58,279 bases of DNA from Streptomyces sp. CB01580 (GTDB lineage Bacteria; Actinomycetota; Actinomycetes; Streptomycetales; Streptomycetaceae), in assembly GCF_001905795.1 (NCBI RefSeq), contig NZ_LIXJ01000040.1:1-58279 (forward strand), in the 5' to 3' direction. Each line of letters begins with the position of its first letter. Position 1 is the first letter of the stretch. Under the pieces are notes generated by a model, which was given only the letters and a program-made list of their open reading frames with translations, searched no databases and had not been told where the DNA came from. This document shows positions 24,697 through 34,140 of this stretch, one piece after another. Made by a program: the position numbers and the translations under genes.

Positions 24697-26400
24697 CTAC
24701 CAGCCGAAGCCCGGCTGGATGTCCATGCAGGCCCCCTCGTCCTTACCGTTCAGGGCGCGGGCGCTCTCCGGGGTCTTCTCCTTCGCGGCGGGCGCGACGT
24801 AGTCCTTGTCCTCGCGCCAGTCGGCCCCCACGGTCAGCGTGATGCCCGTGACATCGGTCGATCGCTTCACCGAGGCCAGTGGGATACCGAGCGCCTTGGC
24901 GACGGCCTGGGCGTTGCCCTCCATGTCCACGCTGGGGAAGAGCACCCCGGTACGGGCCGCGGCCTGCGTGTTCTGCGAGTCGACGGTGGTCGAGGTGAAG
25001 CCCTTGTCCGTCAGCAGCTTCTGGACCGCCGAGGCGCGGCCCGTGGCCGGGTACTGGGTGTCGGTGCGCGTCCCGTTGCGGACGGTGACCGGGATCTCGG
25101 CAACGGGCGTCGTGGGCTCCTTGGCGACCGGGGCCTTGCGCTTGGACGCCTTGCCGTCCAGCGGGACGTCGTCGCGGACCATCTGGAAGAGCTGGTCGGC
25201 GTCGCCAGGCTTCGGGAGCACCCGTTCCTTGTTCACGCCCGTGCCGTACACGTTCGGCATCGTCGTCATGGTGATGCGGTCGGTGGGAGCCTTCTTGAAC
25301 TCCTCCGCGAGGTCGTACAGCTTCTTGACCGTGTCGAGGCCCTTGTCGACCGTCAGCGCATCGGTCGCCGCGTCGGCGAGGCCCATCAGCTTGCCGGGGT
25401 CGGTGAGCTTGGTGCCCTTGCGCAGCTCACGGACCATCGAGTTCATGTACATGTGCTGGGCGTGGGTGCGGCCGAGGTCCGTGCCGTCCTCGAAGCCGTA
25501 GCGGGTGCGCAGCCACTGGAGGGCCTGCTTCCCTTTGATCTTGGTGGTGCCCTTCTCCAGCCGCAGCCCGGAGCCCTTGCCGGTGCTCGTGTGGGAGTAG
25601 ACGTTGCCCTTGACGCAGACCGGGACGCCGCCTATCGCGTCGGCCATCGAGACCACACCCGCGAAGTCGATCATCATGAAGTGGTCGATGGTGATGCCGG
25701 TGAGCTCGTACCAGGCGGCCACCGTGCACCCGGGGCCACCGCGGCTGAGCGTCTCGTTGGTCATCTCCAGGCCCGCGGACGCCGGGTAGACGCGTCCCGA
25801 CTTCGGGTCGGTGCACTTCGGGATCTTCAGCAGCGTGTCGCGCGGCATGCTGATCACCGACATGTTGCTGCGGTCCGCGGAGAGATGGACCAGCATCTGT
25901 ACGTCGGCGAGGGGCGGCGCCCCGAAGGTGTCCTTGGCCCCGCCGAGGTTCTGGTTCTTCTTGGAGTCCCGCGCGTCCGAGCCGATGAGCAGGATGTTCA
26001 ACGGGGTCTGCCCGGCGGCGTTGGCCTTGTGGTCGGCCATCTTCTTGTCGCCGAGCGTCAGGTCCTCCTTCTTGAGGTTCCCGTTGAGGTGCTCGTAGTA
26101 GAAGTATCCGGCGCCCGCGCCGCCGAGTATGAGCACCGCGAGCACCGTGGCGCTCCAGCGCAGTATCCGGCGCTTGCCCTTCTTGTTCCGGCCCTTGCCC
26201 TTGCCGCCGTGCCGCTTCGCCCCGCCGCCGCCCCGGTGACCGGCGCCCTCGGGCGCGGGCTTCCGGGCGCCGGGGCCCTGGCCCGGCCCTTGCTCCGGCT
26301 CCTCCGGCGCGTCCTCGTAGAGGCCGTCGTCCCAGCCGAGTTGGCCCGCGTTGCGGACGCGTGGTCGCGTCTCCCCACCGGGTGTGCTGCTCCGTCCCAC
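24697..26400 (-). CDS. LCP family protein 3 with LytR_C domain
   Basis: This 567-residue membrane protein has an acidic then Lys/Arg-rich cytoplasmic region, a transmembrane helix near 81-102, and an LCP domain with NILLIGSDARDS, SMPRDTLLKIP, GGPGCTVAAWYELTG and WLRTRYGFEDGTDLGR. A LytR_C domain (VTVRNGTRTDTQYPATGRAS) is followed by a C-terminal tail ending GW. GTG at 26400 has AGGGGGG at good spacing and leaves 49 nt after the upstream LCP gene. An ATG at 26493 is in frame but would overlap that gene, so both starts are possible. Probably co-transcribed with LCP 4. Confidence 0.93.
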   Translation of the reverse strand: MGRSSTPGGETRPRVRNAGQLGWDDGLYEDAPEEPEQGPGQGPGARKPAPEGAGHRGGGGAKRHGGKGKGRNKKGKRRILRWSATVLAVLILGGAGAGYFYYEHLNGNLKKEDLTLGDKKMADHKANAAGQTPLNILLIGSDARDSKKNQNLGGAKDTFGAPPLADVQMLVHLSADRSNMSVISMPRDTLLKIPKCTDPKSGRVYPASAGLEMTNETLSRGGPGCTVAAWYELTGITIDHFMMIDFAGVVSMADAIGGVPVCVKGNVYSHTSTGKGSGLRLEKGTTKIKGKQALQWLRTRYGFEDGTDLGRTHAQHMYMNSMVRELRKGTKLTDPGKLMGLADAATDALTVDKGLDTVKKLYDLAEEFKKAPTDRITMTTMPNVYGTGVNKERVLPKPGDADQLFQMVRDDVPLDGKASKRKAPVAKEPTTPVAEIPVTVRNGTRTDTQYPATGRASAVQKLLTDKGFTSTTVDSQNTQAAARTGVLFPSVDMEGNAQAVAKALGIPLASVKRSTDVTGITLTVGADWREDKDYVAPAAKEKTPESARALNGKDEGACMDIQPGFGW

Positions 26401-26449
26401 CGGGACCCCCCTGCTGTTCAGACTCGTGGTGTGGCGCGGTGACCCGGTG

Positions 26450-28294
26450 TCACTTGGCGCATTCTGCCTTGGCGGCGTTGGCCTGCTGGACACCTTCCGG
26501 CGCCTTCGCCGGTGCCGCTATGGGAATGCCCGCGCCCTTGAAATCGGCGCCCAGGGTCAGGACCATCGCCTGAAGCCCCTCGGCGTCCGTGGTGCCCTGC
26601 TTCATCGCGGAGGAGGGCAGGCCCATCATGTCGGCGAGGGCACGGGCCTGGTCCGCCTGGTTCGGCGCGTACTCCAGCGTCGTCTTCGCGGTCTTCGCCG
26701 GGGCGTTGGCCTTGTTGGTGGACTTGAGCACGCCCTTGTTGTTCTGCAACCAGACGACGGTCTCCTGCGCGGCGCCGCCGATGTCGCCGCCGTTGTACAC
26801 GTCGACGCGTACGTCGGCCGCGTTCGCCCTGGGCCCCTTGAGGAGCGCGTCCTGCTTGCTCTTCGCCTTCTTCTTCTGCGCGTTCACCTCGGTGAGCGAG
26901 GTGTCCTCGCGCATCATGGCGAACAGCGGGCCTGCCTTGCCCTCGTTCAGCACGACGGTGACCGGGACCTTCTCGGCCGGGTTGTCCAGCACCGGCACCG
27001 TCACGAAGGTGATGTTCTTGGTGTCGACCTTGCCGAGTTCCTGGGCCAGTTGCGTCAGCTTCGTCACCGAGCCGATGCCGGAGTCGACGGTGAGCGCATT
27101 GATCACCGCGTTCGCCAGCTTGAACAGCTTGGTCGGGCTGGTCAGGGTGTCGTCCGACTGCATCTGACGGATCATCGAGCTGATGAACTGCTGCTGGACC
27201 TGGATCCGGTCCAGGTCGCTCTTGTTGCCGAAGCTGTGCCGGGTCCGTACGAACGCGAGGGCGTCCTCGCCCTGGATGCGGTGCTCACCGGCCGACAGGT
27301 CCAGGTGCGAGTCCTTGTCCTTGACCGGTTTGGCCAGGCAGACCTGGACGCCGCCGACCGCGGTGGACAACTCCTTGACCGCGTTGAAGTCGACCATCAT
27401 GAAGTGGTCGACCTTCAGGCCGGTGATCTCCTCGACCGTGCGCATGGTGCAGCCCGGGTCGCGGCCCTCCTGGCCGAGGCTCTCGTTGAAGCGGACGCCC
27501 GCCGTCCCCGGAATGGTCTTCTCCGAGCCGTCCGGCTGCTTGGTGCTGCACTCCGGGATGTTGGTGATCATGTCGCGCGGGATGCTGAGCGCCGTCGCGT
27601 TGGAGCGGTCCTCGGAGACGTGGAAGAGGATGTTGGTGTCGGCGTGGCCCACGCTGCCCTTGTCGCCGTAGCCCTCGTTGCCCTTGCCGGTGCGCTTGTC
27701 GGTCCCGATGATCAGAATGTTGACCGGGGCGTCGTTGTCGAAGACGTTCTTGTTGCCCGCCGAGCCCACGTCGACCGTGTTCAGGTTGCCGTTGAAGTGC
27801 TGGTACAGCGCGTACCCGCCCACCGACAGGCCGACCAGCACGAACGCCATCGTGCCGCCCGTCCACAGCAGGGCCTTCTTGCGGCGCGCCTTGGGCGCCT
27901 TGCGGCTGCGCCGGCCCGCCGTCTCGGCTTGGCCGGAACCCCCCTTGCCACGCGCGCCGCCCGCCGAACGGCGACCGCGTTGCTCGGGCACCTCGCCGAG
28001 CGGGGAGGTGCCGGACCCCTGCTCGTCGCGGCCCGCGCCCCGGCGCCGATCCTCGTCACGGACCGATTCCCCGCGCTCGCCGCCGCGCGCCGATTCCCCG
28101 CGAGGGCCGCCGGTGTCACGAACGTCTTCTGCTTCTCTGCGACGGGGAACGCGTGGACCCGGCGCCTGGGAAGCGGCGGCCGAATCCCCTCCGGAATTGT
28201 TCAGTCGCAGTTCGTAATCGCCGGTGTTCGGGTTGAGTACCCACTGGTCTGCGGGGTCGAATTCATCCGCCCGCCCACGGCTTTGCGCATCCAC
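26450..28294 (-). CDS. LCP family protein 4 with LytR_C domain
   Basis: This 614-residue membrane protein has a 140-residue charged cytoplasmic segment starting with the block DEFDPADQWVLNPNTGDYEL, a transmembrane helix at 141-164, and an LCP domain with NILIIGTDKRTG, SIPRDMITNIP, DPGCTMRTVEEITG and FVRTRHSFGNKSDLDR. A C-terminal LytR_C domain contains VRVDVYNGGDIGGAAQ. GTG at 28294 has GGAGGA upstream at somewhat long spacing. The long cytoplasmic segment could be a regulatory or phosphorylation platform. It precedes LCP 3 in the same direction with a 49-nt gap. Confidence 0.93.
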   Translation of the reverse strand: MDAQSRGRADEFDPADQWVLNPNTGDYELRLNNSGGDSAAASQAPGPRVPRRREAEDVRDTGGPRGESARGGERGESVRDEDRRRGAGRDEQGSGTSPLGEVPEQRGRRSAGGARGKGGSGQAETAGRRSRKAPKARRKKALLWTGGTMAFVLVGLSVGGYALYQHFNGNLNTVDVGSAGNKNVFDNDAPVNILIIGTDKRTGKGNEGYGDKGSVGHADTNILFHVSEDRSNATALSIPRDMITNIPECSTKQPDGSEKTIPGTAGVRFNESLGQEGRDPGCTMRTVEEITGLKVDHFMMVDFNAVKELSTAVGGVQVCLAKPVKDKDSHLDLSAGEHRIQGEDALAFVRTRHSFGNKSDLDRIQVQQQFISSMIRQMQSDDTLTSPTKLFKLANAVINALTVDSGIGSVTKLTQLAQELGKVDTKNITFVTVPVLDNPAEKVPVTVVLNEGKAGPLFAMMREDTSLTEVNAQKKKAKSKQDALLKGPRANAADVRVDVYNGGDIGGAAQETVVWLQNNKGVLKSTNKANAPAKTAKTTLEYAPNQADQARALADMMGLPSSAMKQGTTDAEGLQAMVLTLGADFKGAGIPIAAPAKAPEGVQQANAAKAECAK

Positions 28295-28517
28295 GGTTGT
28301 TTGAGTCCTCCGTCGGTGCCACGCGAGGCGCCTGCCCCGGTCAGGCGCCCGATCTTTCGCTCCAGAAGTGCGCGGCCTGACGGCCGGAAGCACCGGATCG
28401 CGTCACACTATCGGCCCAGTTCGGCGTTGAGCGACGTGCGTGACAAATTCCACGGTCCTTACAACTGGTCATTCTGGTCATTACACGCCGATCACCGGCT
28501 CCTGCTTGAGAATTGCT
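28295..28517. other. Intergenic region between LCP 5 and LCP 4
   Basis: This 223-nt gap is AT-richer than its surroundings in its right half (about 28435-28517), with a TGGTCATT direct repeat near 28466-28482. It probably contains the promoter for the LCP 4-LCP 3 pair on the minus strand, but no well-spaced -35/-10 pair was found. No gene is seen. Confidence 0.4.
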
Positions 28518-29810
28518 TTACCGCCGACACGGGTCCACCGCCGCGTTGTTGCCCGAATAGGTGGGGGTGGGGTTCGGGCTCGCGGCGCCCGGAGTATCGG
28601 CAGAGGCATTGTTTTTCCCGCTGTTCTTCCCGTTGTCACCGTTGAGGTTCTTCCGGTCGTCACGCTCGATCCGGTCCGCGGGGACCACCGTGACCGGGGC
28701 GTCCGCGCGCAGCCGGCCGAAGAGCTGTTTTGCATCGGGCTGGACGAGTTCGTCCCGGTTCGGGTCGGGTCCGTACGGCCGCCGGGGCACGGTCAGGAAC
28801 TGCACCTTGTCGGTCGGTACGTCGCGCAGTTCGCGCACCAGGTCGTACAGGTCACTGAGGCTGTCCAGTCCCGGGTCCGTGGTCAGCGACTTCGTGGCCG
28901 CGTCCAGCACCGGGTACAGGCGGGTCGGATTGAGCAGGACGCCGTCGCTCTGCATCTTGTTCACCAGCGCGCCCAGGAACTGCTGCTGGCGGTCCATCCG
29001 CTCGGTGTCGCTGCCGTCGCCGATGGACTTGCGGGCCCGTACGTACCCCAGCGCCTGCTCGCCGTCGAGCTTCTGGCGTCCGGCGGGGAGCTTCAGCCGC
29101 GCGTCGGGGTCGTCGACCGGCTTCTTCAGGCACACCTCGACCCCGCCGACGGCGTCGACCATGTCCTTGAACCCGTTGAAGTCGACGACCATCTGGTGGT
29201 CGATCCGGATGCCGGTCAGCTTCTCGACCGTGCGGATCGTGCAGGCGGTGCCGCCGAACTGGTAGGCCCAGTTGAACTGGGCGAACTGCTTCTTCGTGGC
29301 CGCGCCGCCGGGTCTGTGACAGACCGGGATCTCCACCATCAGGTCGCGCGGCAGGGAGATCGCGGTGACGCTCTCCCGGTCCGCGGCCAGATGGAGCAGG
29401 ATCGTGGTGTCCGAGCGCTGGCTGCCGCCGTCGTCACGGCCGTACGCGCGGTTGTCGCCGGCCCGGGTGTCGGAGCCGATGAGCAGGATGTTCTCCGCGT
29501 CGCGCACCACGGTGGCGGGCCGCTCCCGCTCGTACACACGCAGCTCGGCGGCGGCCGAGGTGTCCGTCTTGATGTTGGCGTCGAGCTTCCGGTACAGCCA
29601 CGAGCCGACGCCCGCGGCGGCCAGGACGACGAGCGAGGCGCCGAGCGCGGTCCAGCGCGGCCAGTGGCGTCCGCGCGGCGCGTCGGGGTTTGCCACCGGC
29701 CCGCCGCCGTCCGCGCCGGGGCCGTCGGCGTCCCGGCCGGCGGCCGGGACGTCCTTCGAGCCCGCCCCCGGGCCGTCGGAGTCGCCCGGCGGGTCGGCGC
29801 TTTCGCTCAC
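28518..29810 (-). CDS. LCP family protein 5
   Basis: This 430-residue membrane protein has an acidic Gly/Asp-rich cytoplasmic N-terminus, a transmembrane helix at about 52-73, and an LCP domain with NILLIGSDTRAGDNRAYG, SLPRDLMVEIP, TACTIRTVEKLTG and YVRARKSIGDGSDTERMD. It ends in an Asn/Lys/Pro-rich tail without a LytR_C domain, like LCP 1. ATG at 29822 is in frame but abuts its only ribosome-like site, so GTG at 29810, with AAGGA eleven nucleotides upstream, is preferred. Fifth and last LCP gene of the cluster. Confidence 0.93.
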   Translation of the reverse strand: MSESADPPGDSDGPGAGSKDVPAAGRDADGPGADGGGPVANPDAPRGRHWPRWTALGASLVVLAAAGVGSWLYRKLDANIKTDTSAAAELRVYERERPATVVRDAENILLIGSDTRAGDNRAYGRDDGGSQRSDTTILLHLAADRESVTAISLPRDLMVEIPVCHRPGGAATKKQFAQFNWAYQFGGTACTIRTVEKLTGIRIDHQMVVDFNGFKDMVDAVGGVEVCLKKPVDDPDARLKLPAGRQKLDGEQALGYVRARKSIGDGSDTERMDRQQQFLGALVNKMQSDGVLLNPTRLYPVLDAATKSLTTDPGLDSLSDLYDLVRELRDVPTDKVQFLTVPRRPYGPDPNRDELVQPDAKQLFGRLRADAPVTVVPADRIERDDRKNLNGDNGKNSGKNNASADTPGAASPNPTPTYSGNNAAVDPCRR

Positions 29811-29991
29811 GTCTGCGTCCATCCTTCACGATCGGCGGCGCGCTGGGCCGCCGGTTGCAGGAGTAGACGGCTGAACCTCACGCTTGGTTGTGTCCCGGGT
29901 GGCCGGTATCGCCGATCATGTACTGGAGTTGACGAGCAGTCCTGAAAACTCGGCCCGGTATGGGCCGGATGAGTGACTATCAGGGCTCTTG

Positions 29992-30744
29992 TCATACCAC
30001 GGTGTTGGTGACCCGCTCGCTTTCGACGCGCTTCGCCAGGCCGTCCTCACCCAACTGCTCCAGGTGGCGGCACAGGACCACGGAGCCACCCGCGGCCAGC
30101 GGTGCGAACAGCCCCGCGCTCAGTCCCTCCCAGCTGTCGTACGGGCGCCCGGTCAGCAGCCGCGACCCCGCGGTCAGGCCGAGCCCGGCGGCGTCCTCGC
30201 GGGCCCGCGCCACCAACTGCGCCGCCGTCAGCTCGGCGCCGCCCACCGCAAGCGCGGGGGCGTCCGGGTCCACGGGGGCGAACGGGGCGAACCGGTCGCC
30301 CTGGCCCGGCACCTCGACCGCGTAGTCCGCGAACCCCTCGGGGGCCTGCGGGAACCTGCCGCCCAGCGGGCGCAGCGCCAACGCGACCCGCTCGCCGGAG
30401 CAGGCGCGCGCGGCCTCCAGCGCGTCCGGGCCGCTGACGACGAGGTCGGCGTCGGCCGGGTCGCCCTGTACGTCGGCGATGACGCCGACCGAGGAGCAGG
30501 CGAGCAGCCACACCGCCGACTGCCAGTGCGCGGGCAGCAGCAGGGCGAGCCGGTCACCGGGCTCGGCGGCGAGGTCGCCCTGCAGCAGATTGGCGGTCTT
30601 GGCCACCCAATTGGCGAAGGTGGCCACCGACAGTTCCACCCGTTCTCCGGTGGCGTCGTCGTAGAAGGTGACCAAGGGACGGGCCGGGTCCGTGGCGAGC
30701 GCGGAACGCAGCAGGTCGGCGGGGGTGCGGTCGGTGGCGTTCAT
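29992..30744 (-). CDS. TIGR03089-family protein (partial AMP-binding-like)
   Basis: This 250-residue protein resembles the N-terminal half of acyl-CoA synthetase/AMP-binding enzymes: FYDDATGERVELSVATFANWVAKTANLL and LALLLPAHWQSAVWLLA match the first subdomain. The P-loop, the YGxTE motif and the entire C-terminal adenylation subdomain are absent. This short form is known as the actinobacterial TIGR03089 family, so it is not a recent truncation. ATG at 30744 has a weak upstream site. It lies between LCP 5 and the divergent amidase. A small CGGCCC hairpin at 29951-29967 downstream may terminate it. Catalytic activity is doubtful; function unknown. Confidence 0.85.
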   Translation of the reverse strand: MNATDRTPADLLRSALATDPARPLVTFYDDATGERVELSVATFANWVAKTANLLQGDLAAEPGDRLALLLPAHWQSAVWLLACSSVGVIADVQGDPADADLVVSGPDALEAARACSGERVALALRPLGGRFPQAPEGFADYAVEVPGQGDRFAPFAPVDPDAPALAVGGAELTAAQLVARAREDAAGLGLTAGSRLLTGRPYDSWEGLSAGLFAPLAAGGSVVLCRHLEQLGEDGLAKRVESERVTNTVV

Positions 30745-30863
30745 CCGCGCAAGGGTACGCGGCCGCAGAGCGCCGGGGCGGGCGGACGGGGAGCGGGAGC
30801 ACCGGTTCGGCAGACGAGCCGTCAAGTGCGGGGGAGTGCACCGGTGGACGGAGTTGTCAGATT

Positions 30864-32546
30864 ATGCCCAAGATTGTTTGCATGCGTGCCTTTCTTGCAT
30901 CCGCGATCGGCGTCACCTGTGCGGCGGTGCTCGTGCTGTCCTCGGCCGGGCCCGCGGGCGCCGCTCCCGACACCGACTCCGCCCCCGCCGAGTCCGCCGG
31001 GCCCTTTGGCGTGCCGGGGTCGACGCAGTCCCTGGCGATGGTGCCCCTGGCGGACCCCTCCGGCCCGGCCACCGACGACCCCACTCGGGCCGCCGGGGCC
31101 GCCGGACAGGGGCTCACCGAGCGCACGGTCCGCCCGTTCTCGCTGGTCGGCGTCGTATGGGACGACCCGGACACCGAACTGCACGGGACCGTCCAGGTCC
31201 GTACCCGCGCCCGCGGCACCGGCCGCTGGTCCGACTGGCAGGACCTGGAGACGCACAACGCCGAGCACGCAGCCGACCCCGGGAGCACCGAGCGCGGGTC
31301 CGGCGGTGTCCGCGGCTCCACCGCCCCGCTCTGGGTCGGCGACTCGGACGGTGTCGCGGTGCGCGTACGTCCAGGGGGCCCGGACTCCCATCGGCACGGC
31401 ACTCATGATGCCCATGGCACTCATGAATCGCAGGGCGCTCGTGACTCCCACGACTCCCATGAGTCCGACGATTCTCATGACTCGCACGGTGCTCGTGACC
31501 CCCGGGGCTCCCAGGACCGGGCCGGTTCAGCCGCGTCCCTGCCCACCGGTCTGCGCCTCGAACTCGTCGACCCCGGCCGGGAAGCGCGGCGGGTCCCGGC
31601 CGAGACCGGCCGGAGCACCGAAGACACCGGGACCACCGGAAGCACCGGCACCACAGGGGCCGTCGGCGCGACCGGGAGCGCCGAGGACGCGGACGGCACG
31701 GACTTCGCGGGTCTCGCGGACCTCACGGAGTCCGTCGCGGCGGCGGCCGGTGCCCAGGCCGCCACGGGTGCCGAGGCAGTCGAGGCAGCCCGGGACGCAT
31801 GGGGCATCTGGAGTTCCGGGGACGGCCGTACCCCGCTCCACGCCGCTTCGCTCGGCGGGACCGTGCTCCCCGCCCTCGACAAGGCGGAGACCGAGGCACG
31901 GAGCGAGGCGGAGACCGGGCGCGCGCCCGGCGCCCAGCCGTACATCGGCCCCCGCCCGCGCATCATCACCCGCAAGGGCTGGGGTGCCGACGAGAAGCTC
32001 AGGGAACGCGCCTTCGTGTACACCAAGACCGTCAAGGCCGCGTTCATCCACCACAGCGCCACGGGCAACAGCTACACGTGTTCCCAGGCGCCCGCGGTCC
32101 TGCGCGGCATCTACCGGTACCACGTCAAGAGCAACGGCTGGCGGGACTTCGGCTACAACTTCGCCGTCGACAAGTGCGGCAACATCTACGAAGGGCGGGC
32201 GGGCGGCGTGACGAAGGCGGTCCTGGGAGCGCACACACTCGGTTTCAACAGCAACAGCATGGGCATCGCGGTGCTCGGCACCTTCAGCAACGCAAACCCG
32301 TCCGCCGCCGCGGTGAACGCCGTCGCCAAGCTCACCGCGTGGAAGCTCGGCCTGTTCGGCGCCGATCCGAGCGGCCGGACCACGCTCGTCTCGGGTGGCG
32401 GCAACAAGTTCAAGAAGGGCAAGAAGGTCAGACTCAACGTCATCTCGGGCCACCGGGACGGCTTCGCAACCGAATGCCCCGGAGCGCGTCTTTACAAGAA
32501 GCTCGGCTCGGCCCGCACCAGTTCCGCGCGTCTCCAGGGACGCTGA
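30864..32546 (+). CDS. Secreted PGRP-type N-acetylmuramoyl-L-alanine amidase
   Basis: This 560-residue exported protein has a signal peptide (about 1-33), a beta-rich region with WSDWQDLETHNAEH and LWVGDSDGVAVRV, a His/Asp/Ser-rich linker near 172-212, a Thr/Gly-rich stretch, and a C-terminal amidase_2/PGRP domain from about 365. Zinc-site candidates are H in AAFIHHSATGN and H and C in GHRDGFATECPG; the core YRYHVKSNGWRDFGYNFAVD is typical. It should cleave the lactyl-amide bond between MurNAc and L-Ala. ATG at 30864 follows GGAG; ATG 30882 is an alternative. The His-rich linker is unusual. Confidence 0.94.
   Translation: MPKIVCMRAFLASAIGVTCAAVLVLSSAGPAGAAPDTDSAPAESAGPFGVPGSTQSLAMVPLADPSGPATDDPTRAAGAAGQGLTERTVRPFSLVGVVWDDPDTELHGTVQVRTRARGTGRWSDWQDLETHNAEHAADPGSTERGSGGVRGSTAPLWVGDSDGVAVRVRPGGPDSHRHGTHDAHGTHESQGARDSHDSHESDDSHDSHGARDPRGSQDRAGSAASLPTGLRLELVDPGREARRVPAETGRSTEDTGTTGSTGTTGAVGATGSAEDADGTDFAGLADLTESVAAAAGAQAATGAEAVEAARDAWGIWSSGDGRTPLHAASLGGTVLPALDKAETEARSEAETGRAPGAQPYIGPRPRIITRKGWGADEKLRERAFVYTKTVKAAFIHHSATGNSYTCSQAPAVLRGIYRYHVKSNGWRDFGYNFAVDKCGNIYEGRAGGVTKAVLGAHTLGFNSNSMGIAVLGTFSNANPSAAAVNAVAKLTAWKLGLFGADPSGRTTLVSGGGNKFKKGKKVRLNVISGHRDGFATECPGARLYKKLGSARTSSARLQGR
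31387..31500. repeat. Degenerate 9-bp repeats encoding a His/Asp/Ser-rich linker
   Basis: The segment is built of imperfect nonamers related to GACTCCCAT and GGCACTCAT, giving peptide units DSH, GTH and HES in the amidase. The period keeps the reading frame. It has low complexity and lower GC than the flanks. Confidence 0.8.
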
Positions 32547-32750
32547 CCCCGGGCGGCACCGGACGGTTTCCGGGGACGCGCCGCAGGCGGTCTCCGGGGC
32601 CCGGACGGGACGCCGCCGAAAGGGCGCAGCGGACCTCGCGGGCCGACCGGGCACGACCGGGGCGGACCGGAGCCGGATGCGTACGAACCGGTCTGCATAC
32701 ACTGGCCAGCCGAACGAGGCAGGGCCCCACCAGGAAGCAGAGTCAGCGCT

Positions 32751-33842
32751 GTGACACAGGCAAGAGAAGCGATCCTCCTGGTGGGCGGCAAGGGCACCCG
32801 GCTGCGCCCGCTCACGGTGCACACCCCCAAGCCCATGGTCCCGGCAGCGGGCGTCCCCTTCCTGACGCACCAGCTGGCACGCGCCCGGGCCGCCGGGGTC
32901 GAGCACATCGTGCTCGCCACCTCGTATCTGGCGGAGGTCTTCGAGCCGTACTTCGGGGACGGTTCGAGGTTCGGCCTCCACATCGAGTACGTCACCGAAC
33001 GCGAACCGCTGGGCACCGGCGGCGCGATACGCAACGTCGCGTCCCGGCTCACCTCGGGACCCGACGAACCGGTGCTCATCTTCAACGGCGACATCCTGAC
33101 CGGCCTCGACATCCGGGCCCTGGTCGCCACGCACACCACCTCGGGGGCGGACGTCTCGCTCCACCTCACCCGCGTCGAGGACCCGCGCGCCTTCGGGCTC
33201 GTGCCGACGGACGGCAGCGGCAGGGTCACCGCGTTCCTGGAGAAGCCCGAGACGCCCGAGCAGATCGTCACCGACCAGATCAACGCCGGGGCGTACATCT
33301 TCCGCCGCTCGGTCATCGACACCATCCCGGCCGGCCGCCCGGTCTCCGTCGAACGCGAGACCTTCCCCGGACTGCTGGCCTCCGGCGCCCATCTCCAGGG
33401 CATGGTCGACTCCACCTACTGGCTGGACCTCGGCACCCCGCGCGCCTTCGTGCGCGGCTCCGCCGACCTGGTGCTCGGCCGCGCCCCTTCCCCGGCCGTT
33501 CCCGGGCGCTGTGGCGAACGGCTCGTCCTGCCGACCGCCTCCGTGGCCGCCGACGCCAAGCTCACCGGCGGAACGGTGGTCGGCGAGGGCGCCCTGATCG
33601 GCGAGGGAGCCCGGATAGCCGGGTCCGCGGTGCTGGCCGGAGCGGTGATCGAACCCGGAGCGGTGATCACGGACTCGCTGGTCGGAGCCGGTGCCAGGAT
33701 CGGCAGCCGGACGGTGGTCGACGACGCGGTGATCGGGGACGGGGCGCGGGTCGGTGCCGACAACGAACTGCTGGGCGGCATGCGCGTCTGGTGCGGGGCG
33801 GTCCTGCCGGACGCGGCGGTGCGCTTCTCGTCCGACGAATAG
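32751..33842 (+). CDS. Mannose-1-phosphate guanylyltransferase-type NDP-sugar pyrophosphorylase
   Basis: This 363-residue protein has an N-terminal nucleotidyltransferase domain, LLVGGKGTRLRPLTVHTPKP (nucleotide-binding signature), FNGDILTG (metal-binding Asp) and FLEKPE. A C-terminal left-handed beta-helix of hexapeptide repeats runs from about residue 262 (VVGEGALIGEGARIAG). By family and by synteny with Rv3264c near whiB2/fbiAB of M. tuberculosis it should make GDP-mannose from GTP and mannose-1-phosphate, though other sugar nucleotides are possible. It fits manA and manB further right. GTG at 32751 has AGGAAG upstream; TACACT at 32698-32703 could be its -10 box. Confidence 0.9.
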   Translation: MTQAREAILLVGGKGTRLRPLTVHTPKPMVPAAGVPFLTHQLARARAAGVEHIVLATSYLAEVFEPYFGDGSRFGLHIEYVTEREPLGTGGAIRNVASRLTSGPDEPVLIFNGDILTGLDIRALVATHTTSGADVSLHLTRVEDPRAFGLVPTDGSGRVTAFLEKPETPEQIVTDQINAGAYIFRRSVIDTIPAGRPVSVERETFPGLLASGAHLQGMVDSTYWLDLGTPRAFVRGSADLVLGRAPSPAVPGRCGERLVLPTASVAADAKLTGGTVVGEGALIGEGARIAGSAVLAGAVIEPGAVITDSLVGAGARIGSRTVVDDAVIGDGARVGADNELLGGMRVWCGAVLPDAAVRFSSDE

Positions 33843-34140
33843 CGGAAACAGAGCAAACGGAAGAAGAGGAAGAAGAAGGGGCGGATGGCTGCCCCCAGCC
33901 GGGCACCCGTCCCTGTGCCCACGGCCTGGGGACGACGTGCCCACGGCCTGGGGACCACAGGGAGTGGCTCAGGGAGCGTCGTCGTGCGGCTTCGATCGCG
34001 AGGCGGGGGAGGGGCGACGCGGCGCATCGGCGACCGACGACGGCGCTGCGGGTGGAACCGCAGAGAGGCGCGAGCCCGCTCCCTGTCGCTCCTCGGGCCG
34101 TTACCCTCGACAGGCACCCCGACGACCGAGGACCTCATCC
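33843..34140. repeat. Intergenic region with polypurine run and 22-nt-spaced direct repeats
   Basis: This 298-nt gap has no gene. It starts with a purine run (33843-33881, AGAAGAGGAAGAAGAAGG-like). GTGCCCACGGCCTGGGGAC occurs at 33915-33933 and again at 33937-33955. The final part supplies GAGGA before the next start. Confidence 0.7.
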
